From Paenibacillus sp. FSL K6-3182 (GTDB lineage Bacteria; Bacillota; Bacilli; Paenibacillales; Paenibacillaceae), in contig NZ_CP150265.1 in NCBI RefSeq assembly GCF_037976325.1, positions 4,025,501-4,089,500 of the forward strand: a stretch of 64,000 nucleotides of DNA, written 5' to 3'. Below the pieces are notes generated by a model, which was not told the origin of the DNA, did not search any database, and saw only the letters and a program-made list of their open reading frames with translations. Below, piece after piece: positions 25,717-34,735 of the stretch. The translations under genes were made by a program, and so were the position numbers. Positions within the stretch are counted from its first letter, which is position 1. Each line of letters begins with the position of its first letter.

Positions 25717-26814
25717 ATGGTAAGAGACATCAAAATAAATGTGCGTCAATTTACTGTGTTAGTCATATTGTATTCCGTTGGTACTGCTGTCTTGATTATT
25801 CCATCAACATTAGCTGAAATCGTCAAACAAGACGCTTGGATCGCAGCTGCTCTCGGCGTGGGATTAGGGATGTTACTCGTATTATTGTACAATGCCGTAG
25901 GCAATATTTATCCAGAAAAGACCCTAGTTGAAAAAAATGAGAAGCTTCTCGGACGCTGGCTGGGCAAGGCCGTTTCTATTACTTTTGTTTTTTTTGCATT
26001 CATCACAGCAGCAGATCTTTTGTATTATATGGCGGATTTTATAACAACACAGATCATGGCCGACACACCAGCCCAAGCTATTCATATTCTTTTTGCTTGC
26101 GTAGTCATCATGGGAGTTCGACTTGGTCTTGAAAATCTTGCTCGGACAGCGGAGTTTTTTTTCCCTTGGTTTGTTTTATTATTTATCATTTTAGTCATTT
26201 TCATTTCGCCGCAAATCGACTATCACAACATTCAACCCGTATTTGATAATGGAATAAAACCGATGATTCGTTCTACCTTAATCTTCACAAGTATTTTCTC
26301 TCTATCCCCTGTTATTTTATTAATGATTTTCCCTGTTTCAGTGAATCAACCTAAAAAAGCTCAAAAAGCTTTTTTGATAGGAACATTTATAGGGGGAGTT
26401 ATTTTAATTATTATTATCGCTTTGGCTGTTCTAGTTCTCGGTCCGGATACAACAGGAAGACATATGTATCCAAGTTTTGCGCTAGCTAAAAAAATAAACA
26501 CAGGAAATTTTATACGTATTGAAGCCATAATGGCTGGCTTATGGTTTGTCACGATTTTTTTTAGAACATCACTGTATTTTTACGCTGCTGTAATCGGTCT
26601 TGCACAAACCTTGAATTTAAAAGACTACCGCTCACTTACGTTACCTTTAGGGATGATCATGGTCGTATTTTCCCTCATTTTACATCCTAACGTCCTTCAT
26701 GGAAGTGATTTCAACAAAGGAGCATGGATACCTTATGTCTCGACATACGGACTCATTCTTCCTTTGATTTTATTAGGGGTTCATGCGTTTCGAAAACAGT
26801 TTCAAAAAAACTAA
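25717..26814 (+). CDS. GerAB/GerKB-type germination permease (B subunit)
   Basis: 365 aa, ten predicted membrane helices of the APC-superfamily spore germination permease family; N-terminal INVRQFTVLVILYSVGTAVLIIPS and NEKLLGRWLGK are typical. In known receptors the B subunit binds the germinant. AAAGAGG precedes ATG. It is divergent from the A, C and D genes, unlike the usual co-directional operon. Confidence 0.92.
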   Translation: MVRDIKINVRQFTVLVILYSVGTAVLIIPSTLAEIVKQDAWIAAALGVGLGMLLVLLYNAVGNIYPEKTLVEKNEKLLGRWLGKAVSITFVFFAFITAADLLYYMADFITTQIMADTPAQAIHILFACVVIMGVRLGLENLARTAEFFFPWFVLLFIILVIFISPQIDYHNIQPVFDNGIKPMIRSTLIFTSIFSLSPVILLMIFPVSVNQPKKAQKAFLIGTFIGGVILIIIIALAVLVLGPDTTGRHMYPSFALAKKINTGNFIRIEAIMAGLWFVTIFFRTSLYFYAAVIGLAQTLNLKDYRSLTLPLGMIMVVFSLILHPNVLHGSDFNKGAWIPYVSTYGLILPLILLGVHAFRKQFQKN

Positions 26815-26825
26815 AGCTTGAAATC

Positions 26826-26874
26826 AGGCTGTCCTAGCAGGTCATTCAGACGAATGGACGGCCTATATTATTTT
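26826..26874 (+). terminator. Terminator after the ger B gene
   Basis: Stem AGGCTGTCC/GGACGGCCT with an inner CATTC/GAATG hairpin, followed by ATATTATTTT. Confidence 0.6.
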
Positions 26875-27009
26875 ACCCTCACTTACTTTTGAAGTGTTCA
26901 TCAGTTCGTTACATTTCAACCTCCATATAGCTCTATCGAGTCATATTATTTTCACTTCATAAAGGGCATACTGATTTAAGCCCAATTGGAAGCTGTAATC
27001 ATTTGTTTA

Positions 27010-27027
27010 TTGTGAAATACATCACAT
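27010..27027 (+). promoter_or_regulatory. Fnr/Rex-like operator upstream of cydABS
   Basis: Perfect TGTGA-N6-TCACA (27011-27026), the Fnr/CRP consensus. The left half TTGTGAAAT also equals the Rex half-site. A weak -35 TTGTTT lies at 27003 with the element in its spacer, which favours repression, as Rex does for cyd in Bacillus. Confidence 0.65.
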
Positions 27028-27048
27028 AGTTTGAAGGCGAGTGAAACC

Positions 27049-27162
27049 ATGAAAGAAAATAAACAAAATCGTTCAAAACAACAAGAAAAAAAATTAATTA
27101 TGTTATGTGCGGTTGTGACTCTGCTCATGCTGTTGTCGATCATCCGTAAATTTTTGAGCTAG
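27049..27162 (+). CDS. 37-aa single-helix protein upstream of cydA
   Basis: Lysine/glutamine-rich start (KENKQNRSKQQEKK), then one hydrophobic segment LIMLCAVVTLLMLLSII and a basic end. ATG has AAGGCGAG 8 nt upstream. It ends 34 bp before cydA and lies just after the Fnr/Rex-like site. No known family recognised; could be a leader or a small oxidase accessory protein. Confidence 0.5.
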   Translation: MKENKQNRSKQQEKKLIMLCAVVTLLMLLSIIRKFLS

Positions 27163-27196
27163 TTCAAAAGAATCAATCATCTAAGGAGTGAATCCC

Positions 27197-28549
27197 ATGC
27201 TGCTTAACGGCTATGATCCCGTTGTATTCAGTCGTATACTAACCTCTCTCACCCTTGGCTTCCACATCATCTATGCCACGATAGGTGTCGGCATCCCGCT
27301 GATGATAGCACTAGCCGAATGGATCGGCATTAAACGGAATGACTTTCATTACCTGTTGCTTGCAAGGCGCTGGGCTCGCGGCTATGTAATCACCGTTGCA
27401 GTCGGCGTCGTGACAGGAACAGCAATTGGACTGCAGCTAAGTCTGCTATGGCCAAGCTTTATGAAAGTTGCTGGACAATCTATCTCCCTGCCTCTTTTTC
27501 TTGAAACCTTTGCATTCTTTTTTGAAGCCATCTTTCTCGGTATTTACCTCTACACTTGGGATCGCTTTAAAAGTAGGATGACGCATTTTTGGCTGTTGAT
27601 TCCCGTCGTTATTGGTTCATCAGCTTCAGCTTTCTTCATTACGATCGTGAATGCATTTATGAATTATCCGGTTGGATTTACTTTAGTTAATGGTGAAATC
27701 GCGGACGTTAATCCTATCGCAGCAATGCTTAGCCCGGCCATGCCGACTAAAGTAGCACATGTGCTCTCTTCAGCTTACTTAACCTGTGCTTTCATACTCG
27801 CAGCCATTACGGCTTGGTCGCTGCTTAAAGGAAAAAACCATATTTACTATAAGAAAGCTTTAAAGCTCACAATGGTTTGTGCCTTTGTTTTTATGATTTC
27901 TACAGCGCTTATCGGCGATTTGTCGGGAAAATATCTTGCAAAATATCAACCCGAGAAGCTGGCTGCAACGGAATGGCATTTTGAAACGATGGGCAAAGCG
28001 CCGCTTATACTCGGGGGTATCCTTACCGAAGACAATGAAGTGAAATACGGACTTAAAATCCCGTTTGGACTAAGCATTCTCGCTCACAGCAATCCGTTTG
28101 CTGAGGTCACTGGATTAAATGAATTTCCTGAGGATGAGCATCCGCCTCTATGGATTCATTACCTCTTTGACATTAAGATGGCTTATGCAGCCTTTATGGT
28201 GCTGGTCTCCCTTCTATTTATTATTGAAATGGTTCGAAAAAAAGGGAATACATACCGCCGCTGGCTTCTATGCGCCGTTGTTATTGCTGCCCCTGTAGCG
28301 ATACTCACCATTGAGCATGGTTGGATTTTCTCAGAGGTTGGCCGGCAGCCGTGGATCTTAAGAGGCATTATGCGTACAGCGGAAGGTGCAACGACATCCG
28401 ATCATGTCGATTTGATGCTTTTGCTATTTGCTCTGCTTTATCTTGTGCTTGGCATTTCTTCTGTAAGAGTTCTAATAAAAATGTTCCGAAATAATCACGC
28501 TGAAGATGAAATAGCTGCCTACGAGAAGGAGGCTCATGATCCATTATGA
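27197..28549 (+). CDS. cydA: Cytochrome bd oxidase subunit I
   Basis: 450 aa membrane protein that carries haems b558, b595 and d and oxidises quinol to reduce O2. N-terminal FSRILTSLTLGFHIIYATIG holds the b595 ligand His; GRQPWILRGIMRT is the conserved late motif; the Q-loop is of the short Firmicute type. ATG at 27197 follows TAAGGAG by 8 nt; the GTG at 27188 is inside that site. It overlaps cydB by four bases. Confidence 0.95.
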   Translation: MLLNGYDPVVFSRILTSLTLGFHIIYATIGVGIPLMIALAEWIGIKRNDFHYLLLARRWARGYVITVAVGVVTGTAIGLQLSLLWPSFMKVAGQSISLPLFLETFAFFFEAIFLGIYLYTWDRFKSRMTHFWLLIPVVIGSSASAFFITIVNAFMNYPVGFTLVNGEIADVNPIAAMLSPAMPTKVAHVLSSAYLTCAFILAAITAWSLLKGKNHIYYKKALKLTMVCAFVFMISTALIGDLSGKYLAKYQPEKLAATEWHFETMGKAPLILGGILTEDNEVKYGLKIPFGLSILAHSNPFAEVTGLNEFPEDEHPPLWIHYLFDIKMAYAAFMVLVSLLFIIEMVRKKGNTYRRWLLCAVVIAAPVAILTIEHGWIFSEVGRQPWILRGIMRTAEGATTSDHVDLMLLLFALLYLVLGISSVRVLIKMFRNNHAEDEIAAYEKEAHDPL

Positions 28550-29559
28550 GTTATGAAGTCATTGGTATTACCGTGCTTTGGACTTTTCTGTTTGGCTACC
28601 TCATTATCGCTTCTATTGATTTTGGCGCCGGTTTTTTCAGCTATTACAGCTCTATTACTGGAACGAGGCATCTGATCCATTCCATCATTGATCGGTATTT
28701 GTCCCCAGTATGGGAGGTCACGAATGTTTTTCTCGTTTTCTTTTTTGTCGGGTTTATCGGATTTTTTCCGGATACCGCCTATTATTATGGTACTGCCTTG
28801 CTTATACCGGGAAGCATTGCCATCGTGCTGCTAGCCATTCGCGGGGCTTATTATGCTTTTAATCATTACGGCTCACGAAGCCGGAAAATCTATACACTCA
28901 TGTACGGGGCTAGCGGCTTGCTTATTCCAGCTGCCTTATCAACAGTACTAACGATCTCAGAAGGAGGATACATCAAGGTTACAGATGACGGAAAAGTAGT
29001 ATTTCTCGTTAACGAACTGTTTAGAAGCAGCTATTCCTGGTCCGTTGTTCTGCTCGCCCTTGTAAGCGTGCTGTACATATCGGCTATGTTCTTAAGCTTC
29101 TATGCCCATAAAGCGGGTGATGCTCCTGCATTTAAGATCGTTCGAACATACGCGCTCGTATGGAGCTTGCCGACAATACTTAGCAGCCTACTTGTTTTCT
29201 TCGCCATCCATGACCATAATCGTGAGCACTATGAGAAAATGCTGGACAGATCATGGATGTTCGCTTTATCCTTTCTCTTTTTTTTGTTAGCCGTTTACTT
29301 GGTATGGAAGCGCCAGCGACTTGGATTATCGTTTATCTTCGTCATTTTGCAGTTTGCTTTCGCGTTTTATGGATACGGTTCAGCTCATCTGCCTTACATT
29401 CTGTATCCCTATTTGACCATACACGATAATTTCACCAATGACTCGATGGCTATAGCGCTAATCATAGCATTTGTACTCGGCTTGCTGCTTTTGATCCCTT
29501 CACTATACTTGCTGATGCGTCTGTTTTTATTTAACACAAAATACGTCAAAGGCAAATAA
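28546..29559 (+). CDS. cydB: Cytochrome bd oxidase subunit II
   Basis: 337 aa, eight or more membrane helices, N-terminal LWTFLFGYLIIASIDFGAG matching the family start. Structural partner of CydA. Overlaps cydA (ATGA). cydCD assembly genes are not in this window. Confidence 0.94.
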   Translation: MSYEVIGITVLWTFLFGYLIIASIDFGAGFFSYYSSITGTRHLIHSIIDRYLSPVWEVTNVFLVFFFVGFIGFFPDTAYYYGTALLIPGSIAIVLLAIRGAYYAFNHYGSRSRKIYTLMYGASGLLIPAALSTVLTISEGGYIKVTDDGKVVFLVNELFRSSYSWSVVLLALVSVLYISAMFLSFYAHKAGDAPAFKIVRTYALVWSLPTILSSLLVFFAIHDHNREHYEKMLDRSWMFALSFLFFLLAVYLVWKRQRLGLSFIFVILQFAFAFYGYGSAHLPYILYPYLTIHDNFTNDSMAIALIIAFVLGLLLLIPSLYLLMRLFLFNTKYVKGK

Positions 29560-29588
29560 ATACCGTAAACGAAAGCAGGTGTACGATA

Positions 29589-29693
29589 TTGGAAATTACT
29601 TTAATTATGATTGCCCCACTTCTCATAATAGTCATCGCAGTAGTGTTCCTATTTGTATGGGGTGCTAAAGGCCAAACTTCGCCTAGGGAATAA
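29589..29693 (+). CDS. cydS: Cytochrome bd oxidase small subunit CydS
   Basis: 34 aa starting at TTG 29589 behind AGGTG. The pattern TLIMIAPLLIIVIAVVFLFVWG with a short polar tail resembles CydS of Geobacillus (about 33 aa, one helix, directly after cydB). It stabilises the haem region of the oxidase in that genus. Position 29 bp after cydB supports the call. Confidence 0.75.
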   Translation: MEITLIMIAPLLIIVIAVVFLFVWGAKGQTSPRE

Positions 29694-29700
29694 TCTCAAT

Positions 29701-29742
29701 AAAAAACGCGTCTTTTTCCTTTTGGAATTGGACGCGTTTTTT
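29701..29742. terminator. Bidirectional terminator between cydS and the carotenoid cluster
   Basis: 12-bp arms AAAAAACGCGTC and GACGCGTTTTTT; A and T runs serve both directions. Confidence 0.85.
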
Positions 29743-29756
29743 ATTAAGATCTATAT

Positions 29757-31226
29757 TCACGATGAAAGTATAGCCTCTGCTACAAGCTGCCCCGATAGGG
29801 TTACCATCGGTGTTCCCCCGCCTGGATGCGTCGTACCTCCGACAAACCATAAACCCTTTAGATCGGCTTGATTGGAGGGCCTTGCAAAGGTTTGCCGTGC
29901 TGTATTGGAGGAAATGCCATATATAGCTCCGCGGTATGCCGATGTCTGCTTTTGCATTTGGTCAGGAGTGTAGACTGCTGAAAACTCTGAATCATCAATT
30001 AAACCAGACAAGCCATATGCTTCAAGTTTCGTTAAAATGCTTTTCTGATACGATTCGGCTTCTTGCTCCCAGTTCAACAGCGGAGAAGTGTATGGAGCGT
30101 TAGTCAGGATAAACAGGTTGCTGCCTCCAGCAGGGGCCATCCCATCCTCTGAGTAACCTGAATGGCAAATGTAAATTGCAGGGTTCTGAGGTGCTCTTCT
30201 TTGCTGGAAGATGTCGTCAAACTCACTGCCATAGTGTTCTGGGAAAAACACAGTATGATGCAGCAGCTGGCTGTAGGTCTTCTTACTGCCAATGAGGGAA
30301 ACAAAACCTGATAACGATGGCTCATACGATGAGATTTTGGCATTGCTCATGCTTGGTCGCTTTGATTCTTCCAGCAGGTTTTTGCAAATAGCCAGCACAT
30401 CACCATTTGCGATGATGATATCAGCTTTATAGTCCGCCTTGCTCGTAACAACACCTGTGATGCGACCGTTTACTGATGTAATCTGTTGAACACTCTCGGA
30501 CGTATGAATCGTTACACCTAGCTCCTTTGCAAGACGGCCGAATGCCTCCACAATCTGGTAGGTGCCGCCTCTCACTCCATAAATACCTAACTGCAGCTCC
30601 AAATGAGCAAGCATTGCAAAGATAGACGGAGCCGTCCGAGGCGCCGATCCAACATAGGTCGCATACCGTCCAAAGAGTGCAAGTGTATTCGGATGCCTAA
30701 AGTAACGGCGAAGCAGCCGTTCCAATGTCAGCCATGGACGAATCCGCAGCAAACCCGCAAGCAGCCTTACGTCTGCTTTATCCTTCCATGACAGCAGCAG
30801 CCGATTCATGAATAGCTGATCAGCTTGTTGATATAACGCAGCAGCCTCTTTCATGAATGAGCGATACTGCTTCGCATCCTCTGGACTATATGCAGCAATT
30901 TGCGCTTCCATTAGAACGAAATCAGAGCATAAATCAACTGTCGTTCCGTCTGCAAAATAATTTCTCGTACCCGGGTTCAGCGGATAAAAAGTAACGTAGT
31001 CGTCCATTCTTCGACCAACGCTCTCGAATACCTGCTGAAATACATGAAGCATCGTAATCGTGCTTGGTCCACGATCGAAGCGATAACCGCCAAGCTCAAT
31101 GCGCTGAAGCTTTCCGCCGAGTGCTGCCTGTTGTTCAAGCACAGTGATGTGATAACCCGCATATGCCAATCGAATCGCTGCAGATAATCCGCCTAAACCT
31201 CCGCCAATGACAATGACTCGCTTCAC
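29757..31226 (-). CDS. CrtI-family carotenoid oxidase, CrtP-like (copy 2)
   Basis: 489-aa FAD-dependent carotenoid desaturase/oxygenase. Dinucleotide motif VIGGGLGGLSAA at the N terminus; C-terminal signature GLWFVGGTTHPGGGTPMVTLSGQ. The segment HHTVFFPEHYGSEFDDIF and the RGAIYGISS motif are closer to Staphylococcus CrtP (diaponeurosporene oxygenase) than to CrtN. GTG start at 31226 overlaps the glycosyltransferase stop by four bases. Last gene of the leftward crt operon. The substrate end group oxidised cannot be read from sequence. Confidence 0.85.
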   Translation of the reverse strand: MKRVIVIGGGLGGLSAAIRLAYAGYHITVLEQQAALGGKLQRIELGGYRFDRGPSTITMLHVFQQVFESVGRRMDDYVTFYPLNPGTRNYFADGTTVDLCSDFVLMEAQIAAYSPEDAKQYRSFMKEAAALYQQADQLFMNRLLLSWKDKADVRLLAGLLRIRPWLTLERLLRRYFRHPNTLALFGRYATYVGSAPRTAPSIFAMLAHLELQLGIYGVRGGTYQIVEAFGRLAKELGVTIHTSESVQQITSVNGRITGVVTSKADYKADIIIANGDVLAICKNLLEESKRPSMSNAKISSYEPSLSGFVSLIGSKKTYSQLLHHTVFFPEHYGSEFDDIFQQRRAPQNPAIYICHSGYSEDGMAPAGGSNLFILTNAPYTSPLLNWEQEAESYQKSILTKLEAYGLSGLIDDSEFSAVYTPDQMQKQTSAYRGAIYGISSNTARQTFARPSNQADLKGLWFVGGTTHPGGGTPMVTLSGQLVAEAILSS

Positions 31227-32437
31227 GAATACCTCCTCCCCTTCCATTCATAACCAGTGCCATTTAAGCTCGCCCGCCACGAGGCCAACGCAATCGCTGA
31301 CAGCAGAAATATACTTGCAGGTAAACATAGGGATAAGTACCAGGGCTGTCCACTTTTCCTATCAATGATTCTCTTCAGACAAACGCCTAGTAGATAGCAG
31401 AGCGAGCTTGGCAATAAAACAGTTGTAAGCCATCCTTCCGGATATGCATGCATGATAAGCCCAGCTAAACTAATGATCATCATTATCGGAGGCAGTATAT
31501 AAAGCAAGGTGTATATAAACAACATAATCCCAAGCAATAAGCTGCTGCGACCTACACCTGCAAATATATTTTTCTTATAGCCGTTCCAAACCCCTGCAGC
31601 GTTCTGATACATACGCATGGAAATTTGGGGACAAACGTAGGCTAAAGTGACGGGGAGCCCGGCTTTTTTGACTGCACCAGCCAGCTGCATATCATCGACG
31701 AGATGACCTTTGAAGCCAGCATGGCCGCCTGTCGCCCAGTAGCTTTCTGCTGAAATCATCATAAAAGCACCGTGTGCGGCGACGAATTTTGGATCTGGCG
31801 ATTGCCGAACGAGTCGTATCGGCAGATGGCAGGCAATCGAGAAGCTCATCATCGGGACGATAAGCTTCTCCAGCCATGTTCCAGTTTCCTGCTTAGGGAA
31901 ACCGGTCACGAGCCCTTGATCTTGCGCTAACGCGGTGTCAAGCGCATCCGCGAGCGCACCCGGCTCAAGCCGCGCATCCGCGTCGAGGAATAACCACCAT
32001 TCGCCGTACGCCGCTTCGGCGAGCTGATGACATGCGTGCGACTTGCCCAGCCACTCGAACGGCAGCACATCACCGGGCAAAACGCGAACACGGCTGTCGC
32101 CTGCTGCAGCGAGCCGCGCAGCTTCTGCTGTTCCGTCTGTAGAACGATCATCCAGCACCAGCACCTCAATAAATATGGAAGGCTCCAGCAGCACCGATTG
32201 TATACATGCTGCAATGTTATCCGCTTCATTACGCGCCGGGATAAGAACAGACAGCCGTGGTCTAGGTGTAATTCCGTGAGCATGTGGAGCATCAGCTTGA
32301 ATGGACTCAGCTCCTCCTGACAGCCAAACTCGTCCTATACCGCTGCCTCCCAACGAAGGCATTTGCGAGAGGTTCCATAACACAAATAATAGCTGCAGCA
32401 TCAGGGCTGCAGCTACCGTCCAAAAAAAGATTTCCAC
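31223..32437 (-). CDS. Family 2 glycosyltransferase, CrtQ-like (copy 2)
   Basis: About 404 aa. N-terminal membrane helix, GT2 catalytic domain with SVLIPARNEADNI, VLDDRSTDGT, and DADARLEPGAL (DxD), then three C-terminal membrane helices. Probably glycosylates a carotenoid hydroxyl or carboxyl, as CrtQ does in staphyloxanthin synthesis. Overlaps the upstream acyltransferase by about 25 bp and the downstream crt gene by four. Start uncertain between GTG 32437 and TTG 32458. Confidence 0.82.
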   Translation of the reverse strand: MEIFFWTVAAALMLQLLFVLWNLSQMPSLGGSGIGRVWLSGGAESIQADAPHAHGITPRPRLSVLIPARNEADNIAACIQSVLLEPSIFIEVLVLDDRSTDGTAEAARLAAAGDSRVRVLPGDVLPFEWLGKSHACHQLAEAAYGEWWLFLDADARLEPGALADALDTALAQDQGLVTGFPKQETGTWLEKLIVPMMSFSIACHLPIRLVRQSPDPKFVAAHGAFMMISAESYWATGGHAGFKGHLVDDMQLAGAVKKAGLPVTLAYVCPQISMRMYQNAAGVWNGYKKNIFAGVGRSSLLLGIMLFIYTLLYILPPIMMIISLAGLIMHAYPEGWLTTVLLPSSLCYLLGVCLKRIIDRKSGQPWYLSLCLPASIFLLSAIALASWRASLNGTGYEWKGRRYS

Positions 32438-33168
32438 CTTGTCACCCCGTTCATCCAAGCATCAAAAACCTCGTTCGTTGACCGTTTCGCCTTCAGCATT
32501 GATCGATACTCGGCTAGCTCCCCGCGAGCTGCTGCTATTACTGCAAGGCGGTGTTCATTCAGTTGATCCTCCAAAGCCGATTCAAGCATTGTCGTAATGG
32601 TTTTACGTCCCAGCTGCTGCCATGCTCTGTGGATAGGTTTACCGAATTGAAGACTGACTTCTGCCTTTTGATGAAGTCCTAGCGAATAATATGCGGTTAC
32701 GGGCTGAACAATCGTTCCCGGACAGCGCTCCAATAAATAGCCCGCGCCGGTTTGAAATCTTAAAGGTCTACGCTCCAGATGCTCGATATCTCCTTGTGGA
32801 AACAACCAAACTCCATAACCTTGATTTAATAAACTCTCACTATATCGAAGGGAAGCAACGATCGCTCGGCTTGACTTCTTATCAATCGAGAAAGCTCCTA
32901 TTTTGCGAAAAAATCGATACCGCTTCATTTGCTCTTCATCCATCATCATATAGTGTTCACGCGCTGAAGCGTTTGCGATCGCATGATATACAACCATTCC
33001 ATCCCACCAAGAGCTATGATTCATAAGATAGAGCACAGGCTGGCCTTGCGGAGCTGGATCGATCTCACCGCTCAGCTGAAACGAGTGAAAATGTCGTCTT
33101 AACAAATAGTTTTCATTGTATTGCGCGAATATTCGTTTAAACCACTTGCTTGAGTCGGATGCGATCAA
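32413..33168 (-). CDS. PlsC-type acyltransferase
   Basis: About 251 aa lysophospholipid-acyltransferase fold. Catalytic NHSSWWD (NHx4D) and the phosphate-binding-like FPQGDIEH (family form FPEG) are visible. Unlike CrtO it belongs to the PlsC/AGPAT family. Likely esterifies a fatty acid to the glycosyl carotenoid; a lipid role is also possible. TTG at 33168 with AAGGAG nine bases upstream gives a 32-bp overlap with cruF. Confidence 0.8.
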   Translation of the reverse strand: MIASDSSKWFKRIFAQYNENYLLRRHFHSFQLSGEIDPAPQGQPVLYLMNHSSWWDGMVVYHAIANASAREHYMMMDEEQMKRYRFFRKIGAFSIDKKSSRAIVASLRYSESLLNQGYGVWLFPQGDIEHLERRPLRFQTGAGYLLERCPGTIVQPVTAYYSLGLHQKAEVSLQFGKPIHRAWQQLGRKTITTMLESALEDQLNEHRLAVIAAARGELAEYRSMLKAKRSTNEVFDAWMNGVTRWKSFFGR

Positions 33169-33859
33169 TCCTTCCCGCTCCTTCCGCCACAACGATAGCT
33201 GCCAATGCGATGATGAACGGCATCATTAAACCTTCTTTGGCCCCTAAGAGACCAAACATAAACAGCATCATTTGCGTGAGTCTTACAGCCTCGATTCGAA
33301 CGTTAGCCGATACTTCTCTTAAAGGGAACAGAAAAGATATAGCTGCTGATATAACGAACCAACTGATGAAGTTTGCTGCCGGTATCCCGTAGAAATCACC
33401 AGGCTCATGCCAAATCCAGAACTGCCTAGCGAAAGCCACTGGATCGAGTACGAGATCAAAAACAACCGTCCATAAGCCGGTATGAAGCGCACGCGTCCAT
33501 CGATTCGAGAAGGCAGTCATTCGCATCACAGTGACAATGACACCGATCCACGCACAAAATATGGCGAGGGGTACTCCGCCAAGCGAGATGCCAAGTAAAG
33601 ATGTGTATTTGTAGTCTCCAAACGGCCATCCCATCGTCACACCAAGCCATTCTACAGCAAACGTAAGTACCCCAACGAGCATTATTCTACTCCAGCTGCG
33701 ACGGCGCTCCTCGCCCATCATGCCTTCAATATGAATGGCATACAGGGCAAAAAACACGAGAAACAAACCATTGGAAAAGGAAAGCCACGTTGGAACGCCA
33801 ATGGTCAGCATGAGGATTAACCCGAAGCAATACCAAAAAATAAATAGGTAGCGGATCAT
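33137..33859 (-). CDS. cruF: Carotenoid hydratase-like membrane protein, CruF family
   Basis: 240 aa, about seven membrane helices, DUF422 carotenoid biosynthesis family. Hydrophilic conserved pieces: EWLGVTMGWPFGDYKYTSLLG and FDLVLDPVAFARQFWIW, the latter with Asp and Trp residues typical of CruF, which hydrates the psi end group to a tertiary alcohol. Overlaps crtM by four bases. Suggests that the pigment carries a tertiary hydroxyl, which could be the glycosylation site. Confidence 0.8.
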   Translation of the reverse strand: MIRYLFIFWYCFGLILMLTIGVPTWLSFSNGLFLVFFALYAIHIEGMMGEERRRSWSRIMLVGVLTFAVEWLGVTMGWPFGDYKYTSLLGISLGGVPLAIFCAWIGVIVTVMRMTAFSNRWTRALHTGLWTVVFDLVLDPVAFARQFWIWHEPGDFYGIPAANFISWFVISAAISFLFPLREVSANVRIEAVRLTQMMLFMFGLLGAKEGLMMPFIIALAAIVVAEGAGRIDRIRLKQVV

Positions 33860-34731
33860 AGCGATACCGCATTGCTGTCATTAACCTCTGATAAGAGTGT
33901 ATATTTCATTTTTATATTCGTATAAAGCTTTAATTTATTTAATGAGCTGACGATAGCTCGCTTCTTATAGACTTCGTAGTTGGCAGCCTTTACTTCATCC
34001 AAAATTGCTGCATAGAAGCTTGCGGCCAGCTCAACTGAAAAAGCGCTGCTGGCAGGATACGTTTCAAGCCCGCGCAAGCCTCGTGCGAACCAACTGCGTG
34101 AAAGTGTATCCAGCTCTTGCACAAGATGTTGAAATCGTTCGTCGACAACGCCCATTTCGAAGTCGCTATCGGTATAGCGATGACGAGCGAGCAGCTCAAG
34201 CGGCAGGTAACGACGCCCTCTGCTCTGATCTTCGCCAACGTCGCGAACAATGTTTACAATTTGCATGGCTTTGCCAAGCCATATTCCCGCTTCTATTACT
34301 TGAATATCTGGCTGATCATGCAAGACTGGCAATAGCATCTCACCAACTGTTCCGGCAACCAAGTAGCAATAGTCCTCCAACTGCTCCATCGTCTCATAGT
34401 GGGTGAAAGATAAATCCCGGCGCTGTCCCTCCATTTGTCTGAAAAACGGTTTTTTGCTGAGTGGAAAAGTATCAAACAGCCACCGTAAAGAAGGCCATAT
34501 GAAATGATTCGCTGCCTGATCCAACCGGTTAAAATGTTGTTCAAGCTCATCAATGGAATAGGGAGAACGTTGCGGCTCATCTACTGCATCGTCTATCATG
34601 CGGCAGAAAGCATAAATAACGTAAACGGCTTCGCGCCTTGGGCTAGGCAAATAACGAAAAGCTTTATAGAACGATGATGATCCTTTCTGAATCATCGCTT
34701 CACATTGCGCCAAACAGACAGTGGGTTCCAT
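33856..34731 (-). CDS. crtM: Squalene/phytoene synthase family, CrtM-like
   Basis: 291-aa head-to-head prenyl synthase. First Asp-rich motif DDAVD at 47-51 and second motif NIVRDVGEDQSRGRRYLP are intact. In this context (CrtN/CrtP/CrtO homologues) it most likely makes C30 dehydrosqualene from two farnesyl diphosphates rather than C40 phytoene, but chain length cannot be proved from sequence. AAAGGAG precedes the ATG. Only synthase in the cluster. Confidence 0.85.
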   Translation of the reverse strand: MEPTVCLAQCEAMIQKGSSSFYKAFRYLPSPRREAVYVIYAFCRMIDDAVDEPQRSPYSIDELEQHFNRLDQAANHFIWPSLRWLFDTFPLSKKPFFRQMEGQRRDLSFTHYETMEQLEDYCYLVAGTVGEMLLPVLHDQPDIQVIEAGIWLGKAMQIVNIVRDVGEDQSRGRRYLPLELLARHRYTDSDFEMGVVDERFQHLVQELDTLSRSWFARGLRGLETYPASSAFSVELAASFYAAILDEVKAANYEVYKKRAIVSSLNKLKLYTNIKMKYTLLSEVNDSNAVSL

Positions 34732-34735
34732 GAGG

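Noticed and set aside
32027..32320. Plus-strand frames of 78-98 codons opposite the glycosyltransferase
   Set aside because: Antisense shadows of a GT2 gene in a locally GC-rich stretch; no independent support.
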